64,000 nucleotides of DNA from contig CAVUQC010000007.1 in assembly GCA_963743575.1 (NCBI GenBank), positions 1,302,001 to 1,366,000 on the forward strand, given 5' to 3'. The first letter of the stretch is position 1, and the number at the start of each line of letters is the position of its first letter. Below are positions 7,375 to 15,874 of the stretch, in pieces. The notes beneath the pieces are model-generated. The model did no database searches. It saw only the letters and a program-made list of their open reading frames with translations, and was not told where the DNA came from. The stretch is from DASUPK01 sp963743575 (GTDB lineage: Bacteria > Actinomycetota > Thermoleophilia > Solirubrobacterales > 70-9). A program made the position numbers and the translations under genes.

Positions 7375-8202
7375 ATGCCCGAGCCCCCCCACTTCAGACG
7401 AATCCTGATCTTATGGGCCGCGCTCAGCATCATCGCGACGCCCATCGTGGTCCTGGTGTGGGCACCGGATCTGCCGCCGGGCAACAGCTCCAACGCGGCC
7501 TCCGGACAGGTGACGGACAACACCGTGCTGCTCGGGGTCGTGACGCCGATCGCCGCGCTGATGGTCGTCTACTTCGCCTACGCGCTGATTGTCTTCCGCC
7601 GGAAGGATGATGGGCCGGACGACGGAGCCGCGATCTACGGGGATCGCGGGATACAGACGACCTGGCTGGCGGTCACCTCCGTGATCGTGCTCTTCCTGGC
7701 GACCTACGGCACCATTCGGCTCTTCGACGAGGGCTCCGGCGGCGGGCAGGGGGCGGACCCGGTCGCCAAGCCGTCGGGCAGTGTGCTCCCGGTTCAGGTG
7801 ATCGCCCAGCAGTGGGCGTTCACCTACCGCTGGCCGACGTTCGGGGGCGTCGAGACTCCCCACTTGGAGCTGCCGGTCGACCGGAACGTCGCGCTGCACG
7901 TCACCTCGCTCGACGTGATCCACTCGTTCTGGGCCCACGACCTCGGGGTGAAGGCAGACGCCAATCCGGGTGTGGACAACGTCGCCTATGTCAAGCCGAC
8001 CGATGTCCGCAGCTTCTCCATCCGCTGCGCCGAGCTCTGCGGGCTCTTCCACGGGCACATGTTCGACACCGGCGAAGTGGTGAGCGACAGCAACTTCCTC
8101 GCCTGGATCCACCACGAGCAGGCGGTGTTCGGCCCGGCGACCGGCAACCTTCCCAAGTTCAGATCCCACTACGACCCCGCTCCACATCGGAGGGCCGGAT
8201 GA
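7375..8202 (+). CDS. coxB: Cytochrome c oxidase subunit II
   Basis: Encodes 275 residues with two membrane helices (about 10-30 and 52-75, a further hydrophobic stretch near 96-115) and a cupredoxin domain facing outside. The CuA ligands are all visible: His183 (VIHSFW) and Cys218, Cys222, His226, Met229 (CAELCGLFHGHM). The Trp-containing QWAFTYRWP strand is the usual electron-entry site. CuA takes electrons from a c-type cytochrome or cupredoxin and passes them to subunit I. There is no fused cytochrome c domain, unlike caa3-type enzymes. It overlaps coxA by an ATGA. Confidence 0.95.
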   Translation: MPEPPHFRRILILWAALSIIATPIVVLVWAPDLPPGNSSNAASGQVTDNTVLLGVVTPIAALMVVYFAYALIVFRRKDDGPDDGAAIYGDRGIQTTWLAVTSVIVLFLATYGTIRLFDEGSGGGQGADPVAKPSGSVLPVQVIAQQWAFTYRWPTFGGVETPHLELPVDRNVALHVTSLDVIHSFWAHDLGVKADANPGVDNVAYVKPTDVRSFSIRCAELCGLFHGHMFDTGEVVSDSNFLAWIHHEQAVFGPATGNLPKFRSHYDPAPHRRAG

Positions 8203-10088
8203 ACAGCGAACGACCCGCCCGCCGCCGCCCGCCCCGGCGTGGCCTGGTCGGGTTCAACGTGCTCACCGGGATCCTGCTCGGGATCGTCGGCTTCTACATC
8301 GGCTGGTGGCTTGGCCACCAGATCCACTTCACCAACTACGACTACGTCGACGACACCGGCCAGAACGACATCGCCCTCTTCCTGGGCTATCTCTTCTTCG
8401 TGGTCGGTTTGCTCGCCGGGCTCGGGTTCCTCAGATATCCGCTCGCCAGGATGATCGGACGGGAGCCATCACACAGGGAGAACGAGGAAGGCGGCATCGG
8501 CCGCTACTTCGGCCTCTGCACCGACCACAAGGTGGTCGGGATGCAGTACCTGATCGGGATCGGCCTCTTCTTCTTCATCGGCGGAGTGAACGCGATGCTG
8601 ATCCGGGCCGAGCTTCTCCGCCCCTCGCCCCAGCTCTTCGGCGCCGGCAACTACCTGACGCTCGTCAGCCTGCATGGCGCGATGATGATGGGGATCATGA
8701 CCTCGGGAGTTCTCGGCCCGTTCGCCAACTACTTCGTCCCCCTGATGATCGGCGCGAAGCGGATGGCCTTCCCGCGGATCGAGTCGCTCACGTTCTGGCT
8801 GCTGATGGCGGCTGGTGCGGTCCTCACCAGCGCCGTCTTCTTCGGCGGCCTTCCCACCGGGTGGACCGGTTACGGGCCGCTGAACGACCAGGCGAACATG
8901 GGAATGGACTCCTACATCATCTTCTTCATCCTCGTCGGAGTCTCGATGACGCTCCTCGGGCTCAACCTGATCGCGACAATCGTGACGATGCGGGCACCCG
9001 GGTTGACCTGGGGGCGGCTGCCCATGTTCTGCTGGGGAGCCATCTCGACTTCCGGCCTGATGGTGCTCGCGGCGCCCGTCCTGGCGGCCGTCCTTCTGAT
9101 GGTGGGGCTCGACCGAACCGCGCAGACCTCGTTCTTCCAGGCGGCCTCGGGAGGCAGCCCCTACCTGTTCGAGAACCTGTTCTGGTTCTTCGGCCATCCG
9201 GAGGTCTACGTCCTGGCCCTGCCCGGGTTCGGGATCCTCCTCGAGATCCTGCCGGTGTTCGCTCGCAAGCCGCTCTGGGGCTATCGCCTCGCGGTAGCGG
9301 GGATGCTCGGCGTCGCGCTGCTCAGCTTCTTCGTCTGGCAGCACCACCTGTTCGTGAGCGGGATCAACTCGGCTCTGCGGCCGTTCTACATGCTCTCCAC
9401 GGAGGTGATCTCGATACCGACCGGGTTCATCTTCCTGTGCGGCATGGCGACGCTGTGGAGGGCGAGCATCCGCTACACGGTGCCGATGCTCTTCTGCCTC
9501 GCCTGGTTCTTCAACTTCTTCATCGGCGGGATCTCGGGGGTATTCCTGTCGGATACCCCGAGCGACGTCAGCACGCACGGAAGCTTCTTCGTCATGGCCC
9601 ATTTCCACTACACGATCATGGGCGGCCTGATCTTCACGTTCTTCGCGGCGATCTACTACTGGGTTCCGAAGATGACGGGGTTCCGGTTCAACGAGAGACT
9701 GGCGAAGATCCACTTCTGGTCGATGTTCATTGCGTTCAATTCCACCTTCGGCCCGCTCTTCGCGGCCGGGCTGCTGGGGATGCCCCGACGCGTTTCCACC
9801 TACGCGTCGAGCCTCCAACCGATCAACATCTGGGTCTCGGTGTCCGCCTTCGTCCTCGGGTTGTCGATGCTGATCTTCCTGGCCAATGTCCTCTACTCGC
9901 AGGTGATCGCCCGCAAGCCGGCGGAGGCAAACCCGTGGCACTCCAAGTCGCTCGAGTGGCAGCTGCCGACGCCCGTGCCTGTACACAACTTCGACACCAT
10001 CCCCGTGATCGACTCCGATCCCTACGACTACGGAACTCCGCCCCCGCCGGCGAGGCCCGCCGAGGCACCGGCGACGGCGCCTGGATAG
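8199..10088 (+). CDS. coxA: Heme-copper oxidase subunit I with non-canonical proton channels
   Basis: Encodes 629 residues. An N-terminal extension of about 95 residues with two extra helices precedes a 12-helix subunit I core. Metal ligands are intact: His159 (SLHGAMMM), His333 with Glu335 and Tyr337 (GHPEVY, the CuB His and cross-linked Tyr), His382-His383 (WQHHLF), His468 and His470 (AHFHY). The D-channel entrance Asp of GAxDxxFP is Arg188 here (GAKRMAFP), and the K-channel Lys of PTGIK is Ile411 (PTGFIF). The Glu of the HPEVY motif is kept. Start ATG 8199 overlaps the coxB stop. It reduces O2 to water in the membrane; how protons reach the site is unclear. Confidence 0.95.
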   Translation: MNSERPARRRPPRRGLVGFNVLTGILLGIVGFYIGWWLGHQIHFTNYDYVDDTGQNDIALFLGYLFFVVGLLAGLGFLRYPLARMIGREPSHRENEEGGIGRYFGLCTDHKVVGMQYLIGIGLFFFIGGVNAMLIRAELLRPSPQLFGAGNYLTLVSLHGAMMMGIMTSGVLGPFANYFVPLMIGAKRMAFPRIESLTFWLLMAAGAVLTSAVFFGGLPTGWTGYGPLNDQANMGMDSYIIFFILVGVSMTLLGLNLIATIVTMRAPGLTWGRLPMFCWGAISTSGLMVLAAPVLAAVLLMVGLDRTAQTSFFQAASGGSPYLFENLFWFFGHPEVYVLALPGFGILLEILPVFARKPLWGYRLAVAGMLGVALLSFFVWQHHLFVSGINSALRPFYMLSTEVISIPTGFIFLCGMATLWRASIRYTVPMLFCLAWFFNFFIGGISGVFLSDTPSDVSTHGSFFVMAHFHYTIMGGLIFTFFAAIYYWVPKMTGFRFNERLAKIHFWSMFIAFNSTFGPLFAAGLLGMPRRVSTYASSLQPINIWVSVSAFVLGLSMLIFLANVLYSQVIARKPAEANPWHSKSLEWQLPTPVPVHNFDTIPVIDSDPYDYGTPPPPARPAEAPATAPG

Positions 10089-10090
10089 CC

Positions 10091-10708
10091 ATGGTCAGGC
10101 TTCCGAGGAGACGAGCGACCACCCCTGCGGCCAGCCACGCGGAATACGTGGAGCCGCCGGAGGTCCACGAGCGGAATCTCTGGCTCGGCGCCCGCGTGAT
10201 CGCCGGGACGACGATCATGTTCTTCGCCGCGTTCGTGTTCGCGTACTTCTACCTGCGCTCACTGAACAACAGCCACCTGTGGCGCCCGGCTGGTGTGGAC
10301 CCGCCGCAGAGGTACGGGCTTGCAGTCGTCCTCCTCTTCGTCGCCAGCGCCGGCCTCCTGGCCTATGCGTCTTGGGCGGCGCGTGGGAAGCGTGGCTGGC
10401 TGGCGGCGGCGGGAACGGCGGTCGCGCTCGGACTCGCCGGGTGCGTGGTGCAGGTGTTCGAATACGCGAATCTCCACTTCAGCCCGACCGACGGCGGCTA
10501 CGCGAGCGTGTTCATCGGCTGGACCACCCTCTTCGTGGTCTTCGCAGTCCTCGCCTTGTTCTGGGCCGAGATCCTGTTCGCCGAAGGGGTGCGCAAGCGA
10601 GGGGCGGAGGGGGCAGTCGTGCCGGCCGGGCTTGCCGACGCGTCCTTTTACTGGAGCCTGCTGGCGGGCATCGGGGTGCTCAGCTGGGCGATCCTCTACC
10701 TGTTCTGA
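10091..10708 (+). CDS. coxC: Cytochrome c oxidase subunit III
   Basis: Encodes 205 residues with five or six helices, starting at ATG 10091 two bases after the coxA stop. The first helix (GTTIMFFAAFVFAYFYLR) and the charged-residue pattern before it (VHERNLWLGARV) match the short bacterial subunit III type. Subunit III stabilises subunit I and carries no metal. Gene order coxB-coxA-coxC and the tight spacing make the assignment firm. A Glu normally placed in helix III is hard to locate, so I make no claim about it. Confidence 0.85.
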   Translation: MVRLPRRRATTPAASHAEYVEPPEVHERNLWLGARVIAGTTIMFFAAFVFAYFYLRSLNNSHLWRPAGVDPPQRYGLAVVLLFVASAGLLAYASWAARGKRGWLAAAGTAVALGLAGCVVQVFEYANLHFSPTDGGYASVFIGWTTLFVVFAVLALFWAEILFAEGVRKRGAEGAVVPAGLADASFYWSLLAGIGVLSWAILYLF

Positions 10709-10711
10709 GCC

Positions 10712-11575
10712 GTGTCCACGGCGACGCTGCCCCTCAGCTGGACCACCGACCCGGCGCTCCTCTGGGTGGTCCTGGCCGCATGGCTCTACTGGCTGGGCGG
10801 CCGCGGGGTGCGGCCGCAGCCATCCGCAGCACGCCGCTGGCGGATGGCCGCCTTCATCACCGGGCTCGCCACCATCGTCGTTGCCCTCGCATCGCCGATC
10901 GACGATTGGGCGGAGAAGCTCCAGTGGGCCCACATGCTCCAGCACGTGCTCCTGCTGCTCGTCGCGCCTCCGCTACTGGCGCTGGCCCGGCCATGGAACA
11001 GGATGTGGCGGGGGCTCCCGCTCGGCTTTCGCCGGCGGGCGGCGCACGAGGTCACCCAAGGCCGCTGGTCGGACGGCCTGCGCCAGACGGCGCGGTTCCT
11101 CGGCGATCCGGTCCCCTCCTGGCTGCTGTTCTCGGTCACACTCGTCGTCTGGCACCTCCCGTTCGCATACGACGCGACCCTGCGCTCTCCGCTGGTTCAC
11201 GCCGCGGAGCATGCGCTCTTCTTCGGTACGGGCCTGCTCTTCTGGACGCGTGTGATCGACTCGCCGCCCTGGCGATCGCCGCTCCCCGATGGCGTCCGAG
11301 CTCTCTACGTTGGGTCGGCGTTGGTGGTCAGCTGGCTGCTTGCGATCGTCCTCGCCTTCGCCAGCTCGCCCCTGTATGCCCCCTACGCGGCGGAGGCGAC
11401 CCGACCCGGCGGGATCAGCGCGATCACGGACCAGCAGTTCGCGGCCGGGGTGATGTGGGTGCCCGGCTCGATCCCGTTCACGATTGCAATCATCTTCATC
11501 ATCTACCGCTGGCTGGAGCCCGAGCGTGTGCGCGACCCGGCTCCGCGCGTCCGCGCGCTCGCCGGAAACCCGTGA
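10712..11575 (+). CDS. ctaG: CtaG-type (caa3) oxidase assembly factor
   Basis: Encodes 287 residues with about seven membrane helices and the HMLQHVLLLLVAPPLLALARP segment typical of the bacterial caa3_CtaG family (the HxxxH pair is probably the copper-handling site; quoted here only as family hallmark ending at ALARP). A second conserved block, WHLPFAYD, and HAAEHALFF supply further His. The start is GTG 10712, three bases after coxC. CtaG of this family is needed for building the CuB centre of the oxidase; it is unrelated to the Cox11-type CtaG of proteobacteria. It is an operon member. Confidence 0.88.
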   Translation: MSTATLPLSWTTDPALLWVVLAAWLYWLGGRGVRPQPSAARRWRMAAFITGLATIVVALASPIDDWAEKLQWAHMLQHVLLLLVAPPLLALARPWNRMWRGLPLGFRRRAAHEVTQGRWSDGLRQTARFLGDPVPSWLLFSVTLVVWHLPFAYDATLRSPLVHAAEHALFFGTGLLFWTRVIDSPPWRSPLPDGVRALYVGSALVVSWLLAIVLAFASSPLYAPYAAEATRPGGISAITDQQFAAGVMWVPGSIPFTIAIIFIIYRWLEPERVRDPAPRVRALAGNP

Positions 11576-11591
11576 CCTAGGAGGGAACAGG

Positions 11592-11726
11592 ATGCCGCTC
11601 CCGTCAAACATCATCGCCATAACGGTCGCCGGACAGGGCGTCCTCACCTGGGCGATCCCACTCTTCGTCTTCCTCGCGGTCCTGGCCTGGTGCATGCTGC
11701 TGTTGGCCCGGCGCCACCCAGAGTGA
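11592..11726 (+). CDS. 44-residue single-span membrane protein in the oxidase operon
   Basis: A 44-residue frame starts at ATG 11592 behind a strong ribosome site (TAGGAGGG). It is one hydrophobic helix (VLTWAIPLFVFLAVLAWCML) with a short basic/acidic tail (ARRHPE). Small one-helix subunits of this kind accompany many oxidases (subunit IV or CcoQ-like), but no sequence family can be named. The ribosome site, the position between ctaG and the SCO-like genes and the clean amphipathic layout support it as a real gene. Confidence 0.65.
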   Translation: MPLPSNIIAITVAGQGVLTWAIPLFVFLAVLAWCMLLLARRHPE

Positions 11727-11754
11727 CGCCGCAACATCGGTCCGCCCCGGATCG

Positions 11755-12393
11755 ATGAGCGACCGCCGGACCGGGCTCCGGGCAGGCGGCCTGGTCGTCT
11801 TGGTCGCGGTCGTCGCCGGGGTCGGTGCCGGGGTCGCGATCCACGCGCTGAACTCAGGAAGTGGCTCGAGCGAGCACGAAAATCCGGCGGGCCTGCACGG
11901 CCAGGCGACCTGGAGGCCCGGGGAGAGGCCGGCTCCGGACTTTCTGCTGCGGGACCAGAACGGCAGCCCGGTCTCCCTGCGATCGCTGCGCGGCCGCACC
12001 GTCATGCTCGTCTTCTTCAGCTCGCAGTGCCGGCGGGCCTGCGCCCGGGAGGCGCAGACGCTGCGCATCGCGCTCGGGCTGTTGCCGCCGGCGGCTCGAC
12101 CCGCGCTGGTCATCGTGAGCCTCGATCCATCCCACGGCACACCCGAATCGGCGCGGGCTGCCCTCGTTCGCTGGGGCCTCGCCTCGGCAACCGACGGGCA
12201 CTGGCTGCTCGGCTCGAGGGGGGAGTTGGCCTCGGTGCTGAGCTCTTATCGAGTCGGTGACCGTGGGGCCGCCGCGAACGCGACAGCGCCGGTCTATCTC
12301 ATCGACCGCGAAGGCTTCGAACGCGCCGGCCTCCTCTGGCCGTTCCCGCCCGGCTGGCCGGCCGGGGATCTTCGCATCCTCGCCGCGGGTTGA
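11755..12393 (+). CDS. SCO1/SenC-like thioredoxin-fold protein lacking the copper-binding His
   Basis: Encodes 212 residues: an N-terminal anchor (about 10-30) and a thioredoxin-fold domain. CxxxC (QCRRAC, Cys92 and Cys96) is in the place of the SCO copper/thiol motif. In SCO proteins a distal His before the VYLID strand completes the copper site; here that segment reads NATAPVYLID with no His. It may therefore work as a thiol reductase for CuA rather than a copper carrier, an inference. It starts 28 bp after the 44-residue gene and lies next to a second, complete SCO. Confidence 0.75.
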   Translation: MSDRRTGLRAGGLVVLVAVVAGVGAGVAIHALNSGSGSSEHENPAGLHGQATWRPGERPAPDFLLRDQNGSPVSLRSLRGRTVMLVFFSSQCRRACAREAQTLRIALGLLPPAARPALVIVSLDPSHGTPESARAALVRWGLASATDGHWLLGSRGELASVLSSYRVGDRGAAANATAPVYLIDREGFERAGLLWPFPPGWPAGDLRILAAG

Positions 12394-12436
12394 TCGGTCG
12401 CCGGGCGTTCGCCGCAACGGTCGGAGCGCAATACTG

Positions 12437-13093
12437 GTGAGCGCCTTGGTCAACCATCCTCGCCGACGGCTTCGACGCGCAGGCTCAGGTCTGGCGCTCA
12501 CCCTGGTGGCAGCATGCGCAGCCGCCGTTCTGGGTGGCTGCGGTGGTGGCGGCGGCGTGTCTGCGAGCACGAGCCCCAAGTTCGCCGGGGTCCGCGCTCT
12601 GCCGTCCAAGCCCGCTCCGCCGCTCGCCCTTCGGGACTCGCTCGGTCAGCCGGTGAACATCGACCAGTACCGAGGCAAAGCGGTGCTGGTGACCTTCATC
12701 TACGACCACTGTCCGGACATCTGCCCGCTGATGGTCGGCAACCTCCACAATGCTCAGGCCGAGCTCGGACCGGAGGCAGCCAAAGTGCAGATCATCGCGG
12801 TGTCCGTCGATCCACGTGGCGATACGCCTCAATCGGTCGCGGCCTTCCTGAGAGCGCATCGGATGACCGGTCGCATGCAGTATCTGATCGGGTCCCGCGG
12901 GCAGCTCGAGAAGGTCTGGCGCGATTGGAGCATCCTCTCGAAGGCGACGCCGACGAAGGGTGACCCCGACGTAGTCGAGCACTCGGCACTGGTATACGGG
13001 ATCAGCGCCAGCGGGCGGATCACCACTCTGTATCAGCACGACTTCACGCCTCAGCAGATCGCGCACGACGTGCCGATCCTGGCTTCGGAGTAG
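12437..13093 (+). CDS. SCO1/SenC copper chaperone lipoprotein
   Basis: Encodes 218 residues from GTG 12437. A lipoprotein signal peptide ends in the lipobox LGGC (Cys35), so the protein is anchored on the outer face of the membrane. The SCO copper site is complete: CPDIC (Cys92, Cys96) and His182 in EHSALVYGI. SCO proteins load copper into CuA of CoxB. It follows the His-less paralogue and precedes a TlpA-like protein, giving the cluster a full CuA-maturation set. The start upstream of the signal peptide is the only one that gives a normal leader. Confidence 0.9.
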   Translation: MSALVNHPRRRLRRAGSGLALTLVAACAAAVLGGCGGGGGVSASTSPKFAGVRALPSKPAPPLALRDSLGQPVNIDQYRGKAVLVTFIYDHCPDICPLMVGNLHNAQAELGPEAAKVQIIAVSVDPRGDTPQSVAAFLRAHRMTGRMQYLIGSRGQLEKVWRDWSILSKATPTKGDPDVVEHSALVYGISASGRITTLYQHDFTPQQIAHDVPILASE

Positions 13094-13097
13094 GGCC

Positions 13098-13613
13098 ATC
13101 GACCGGCGCTTCCGGATCGCCCTGATCACCGTCGGGGTCGTCGTTGCGCTGATCGCGATCGTGGTCGTGAGCGGTACGTCGAACCGCTTCGCGGTCGGAA
13201 GACGTGCGCCGCTGTTGCCGACGCGCGTACTCGTTCCTCCTCAGATGACACTCGCCTCCCTTCGGGGCAAGCCGGCCGCGATCAACTTCTGGGCCAGTTG
13301 GTGCGCGCCGTGCCGGAAGGAGGCCCCGGTCCTCGGGCAGGTGGCTGACGCGCTCCACGGAGACGCGAATCTCGTCGGAGTTGACTGGACGGACGGAACT
13401 TCCGCCGGTCGCGCGTTCCTGCGGCAATACCACCTGACGTACCCGAACCTCATCGACGCGGACGGGACGGCGGGCCAGGACTACGGGCTGAACGGTCTGC
13501 CGACCACCTTCATCCTTGACGCTCACGGGAAGATCAAAGATGTCCTGCGTGGACCGCAGACCGCCGACACGCTGCTGCGCGCGCTGCATCTGACTGCGGG
13601 AACCGGTTCTTAG
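13098..13613 (+). CDS. TlpA/ResA-like membrane-anchored thioredoxin
   Basis: A thioredoxin-fold domain with the active site WCAPC (WASWCAPCRKE) and the cis-Pro region GLPTTFI. The obvious membrane anchor (FRIALITVGVVVALIAIVVV) begins just after 13098, but no ATG, GTG or TTG precedes it. The ribosome site GGAGTAGGG ends 3 bases before ATC 13098, so either ATC is used, or the codon is a mutated or misread ATG. The first standard start, GTG 13161, would remove the anchor. TlpA-type proteins reduce CuA cysteines or apocytochrome c outside the membrane. It starts 4 bp after the SCO gene. Confidence 0.8.
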   Translation: MDRRFRIALITVGVVVALIAIVVVSGTSNRFAVGRRAPLLPTRVLVPPQMTLASLRGKPAAINFWASWCAPCRKEAPVLGQVADALHGDANLVGVDWTDGTSAGRAFLRQYHLTYPNLIDADGTAGQDYGLNGLPTTFILDAHGKIKDVLRGPQTADTLLRALHLTAGTGS

Positions 13614-13731
13614 GGAACTATCACCGAGCTCTTAAGGGGCTCCCAGCTTCGCTTGGCAGGGTGTCAGAACCGCGGCACCGGGAAGAAGGTGCCGAAGCGA
13701 ACTGACCCAAACCGAAAGGAGGCGCACGAAC

Positions 13732-13947
13732 GTGTCGATTGCAACAGCTCTGATCCTGAACGTGGTTGCGGTCATCGGCCTGCTCGGACTGCTGGCGGCG
13801 ACCATGCGACTCCCGTACCACCTGCCGACCACTCCTCGGTCCGGTGACAGCGAGCCGCAGGGTGCGCGCAGCAGCCGGAAGACGGCCCCGGCGAGCCGGC
13901 CCTCGAGGCGACGAGGTCGCCCGCCCGAGCCGGTCTACGAGCGATAG
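13732..13947 (+). CDS. Small membrane protein with basic tail, end of oxidase operon
   Basis: Encodes 71 residues from GTG 13732 behind AAAGGAGG. One helix (ALILNVVAVIGLLGLLAA) is followed by a Pro/Arg/Ser-rich basic tail without known motif. It is convergent with the heme-synthesis gene 28 bp away. No family recognised. The strong ribosome site and membrane helix argue that it is real; it could be a small oxidase-associated subunit. Confidence 0.6.
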   Translation: MSIATALILNVVAVIGLLGLLAATMRLPYHLPTTPRSGDSEPQGARSSRKTAPASRPSRRRGRPPEPVYER

Positions 13948-13975
13948 CTCCAGCTGCGATCAGGCGGCGACACGG

Positions 13976-15259
13976 TCAGACGGCGATGACTGTGTCGACC
14001 GCCATCGCAGAGAACAGGATCGCCAAGTAGAGCAGCGAGAAGTGGAATAGTCGCCCAGCTCTTGCCGGGTTCGTTTCACGCAGCAGCTGCACCGCCAGAC
14101 CGATGAAGACCGCATCGAGGATCAGCGCGGCTCCCAAATACAGGTCGCCGACCGAATGCCAGAGGAAGGGCAGGAGGGTGGTCGTGGCGAGCACGAGCGA
14201 GTACACGAGAATCCGCCGGGAGGTGTCTCGATCCCCGGATACAACCGGGAGCATCGGGACGTGTGCGGCGGCGTATTCACGCTTGATGAGCAATGCGAGC
14301 GACCAGAAGTGTGGCGGCGTCCAGAAGAAGATGATCAGAAAGAGGAACGCTGCAGGCAGAGTGAGGTTGCCGGTCGCCGCGGCCCATCCGACCAGCGGTG
14401 GAACAGCACCCGCGGCGCCCCCGATGACGATGTTCTGAACCGTCCACCGCTTCAGCCAACGCGTGTAAACGATCACGTAAAAGAGCCCCCCGACCAGGGC
14501 CAGAGTCGCCGTCAGGACATTGACGAGGCTGGCCAGCAGAACGAATGAGAAGGCCCAGAGGACGAGCCCGAATTCGACTGCGCGGGGAGGAATCAGACGA
14601 CCGGCGACCAGCGGCCGGTCCGACGTCCGCTCACCCATGAGGGCGTCAATGTCCCGGTCCAGGTAGTGGTTCAGAGCGCTTGCGCCCCCCGAGGCGAGCG
14701 CGCCGCCGACGAGGACGACGGCCAGCTCCGGTAGGTCCGGCACGCCGCCGGCGCCGACGAACATCCCGGCGGCCGCTGTGACCAGCAGGAGCACCATGAT
14801 CCGCGGTTTGGTCAACGCGGCGTAATCTCGCCATGCGCCCGCTGGTACGTGCCTCCCTTGGAATGACACGGTGGCGCTTACCAGGGCTACCGCCAGGGCC
14901 AGGGCAGCGAATAGGAGGTGGAGCACGACCGACCACCCCGGCCGACCGGCGAAAGCGACCACGCCGCCGAAGGCGCTCTCCACAACGAACAGCACGAGGG
15001 CCGCAACCGAGAATGGCAGCAACCGCGAATGCGCAGTCGCTGCCCCAACGACCACCGCGCCGAGCAGCGGCAGCGCCACTATCGCGAGCAATCGGTGGGG
15101 GAGGCCGAGGTGGAGAGCGCCGCTGACCACGACGACTGCGGTGGCAGCTGCTCCTCCCAGGGCGGCCAAGCGGAGCCACGCCCCCGGCGCAACCTCGCCC
15201 GACTGCGGCCAAGCGCCTCGGTCCTCCGGGCCGCGGGTCAGGCTAAGCCTATGAGCCAC
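13976..15259 (-). CDS. ctaB: Half-CtaA / CtaB fusion: heme A synthase-like domain plus protoheme IX farnesyltransferase
   Basis: Encodes 427 residues from GTG 15259 (AAAGGAGG upstream). Residues about 28-132 form four helices with His50, His55 (LPHR) and His114, like one half of the two-half heme A synthase CtaA. Residues about 140-427 are a full CtaB, the prenyltransferase that makes heme O from protoheme, with NHYLDRDIDALMGERTSDRP holding the Asp motifs for farnesyl diphosphate. CtaB is secure; whether the half-CtaA can oxidise heme O to heme A, or only binds heme, is open. It is convergent with the oxidase operon and surely serves it. Confidence 0.88.
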   Translation of the reverse strand: MAHRLSLTRGPEDRGAWPQSGEVAPGAWLRLAALGGAAATAVVVVSGALHLGLPHRLLAIVALPLLGAVVVGAATAHSRLLPFSVAALVLFVVESAFGGVVAFAGRPGWSVVLHLLFAALALAVALVSATVSFQGRHVPAGAWRDYAALTKPRIMVLLLVTAAAGMFVGAGGVPDLPELAVVLVGGALASGGASALNHYLDRDIDALMGERTSDRPLVAGRLIPPRAVEFGLVLWAFSFVLLASLVNVLTATLALVGGLFYVIVYTRWLKRWTVQNIVIGGAAGAVPPLVGWAAATGNLTLPAAFLFLIIFFWTPPHFWSLALLIKREYAAAHVPMLPVVSGDRDTSRRILVYSLVLATTTLLPFLWHSVGDLYLGAALILDAVFIGLAVQLLRETNPARAGRLFHFSLLYLAILFSAMAVDTVIAV

Positions 15260-15389
15260 GCCAGCCTCCTTTGCCGATGCTCGAGCGAGGCCGAGCTACA
15301 ACTCCGCGTCAAGTTTCGTCCTCAAGTCTCGTCCCTCGGTATGCGTGTGTCAAATCGTGCCCGGACCGCGGCGCCGCGTTTCGCCCATG

Positions 15390-15725
15390 TCAGGGGGAAC
15401 TGGGGGGCAACAAGAGGGACATGGCGCGAACGCCGCGGCCGCCCTCGGTCTTGACGAAGATTCCCTCATCGTCCATATCGGCATCGAGAACCTCGCCGTC
15501 GCGAATCTCGACCGTCGGGAACTCGGCCAGCTGTTCCCGGCCACTGCGACGAAGCTCGGCCGGGGTCACGCCGCCCTGCGAGAGAAGGCCGCCGATCGCG
15601 TTGGCAGAAGCGGCGTTCGCGGGCTTGCCCGTGTCGAGCACGAGCACGCGCTTGCGGGCGCGGCCGAGAACCAGCGCCGCGCTCAGCCCCGCCGGACCGC
15701 CGCCCACGATCACCGCGTCGAGCAC
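15390..15725 (-). pseudogene. Truncated FAD-dependent (thioredoxin-reductase-like) oxidoreductase
   Basis: From GTG 15725 the frame gives about 111 residues: the FAD-binding Rossmann start DAVIVGGGPAGLSAALVLGR, then IGGLLSQGGVTPAELRRSGREQ as in thioredoxin-reductase-like proteins (quoted only to TPAELRR). It stops after the first third; the family normally has about 300 residues with an NAD(P) domain and a redox CxxC, both absent. No continuation is seen in other frames downstream. Most likely a gene remnant, or less likely a short FAD-binding protein. Confidence 0.6.
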
Positions 15726-15874
15726 GGCCGTAGGGCGGCGCCCGCGGGCGCAGGCGACATCACCGCGGTGCCGGGGCTGTGCCATCGGCCGGGGGATCGT
15801 TGTCTCGGTCGCGTAGAGCATGGTCTGAACACTCAGACCCGGGGGTGCCTTGAGACTCATCGGTTTTCGCGCGA

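Noticed and set aside
8469..9986. 505-residue frame opposite coxA
   Set aside because: Antisense shadow of a strongly coding gene, with highly charged composition (E, R, D, H) typical of GC-rich reverse frames.
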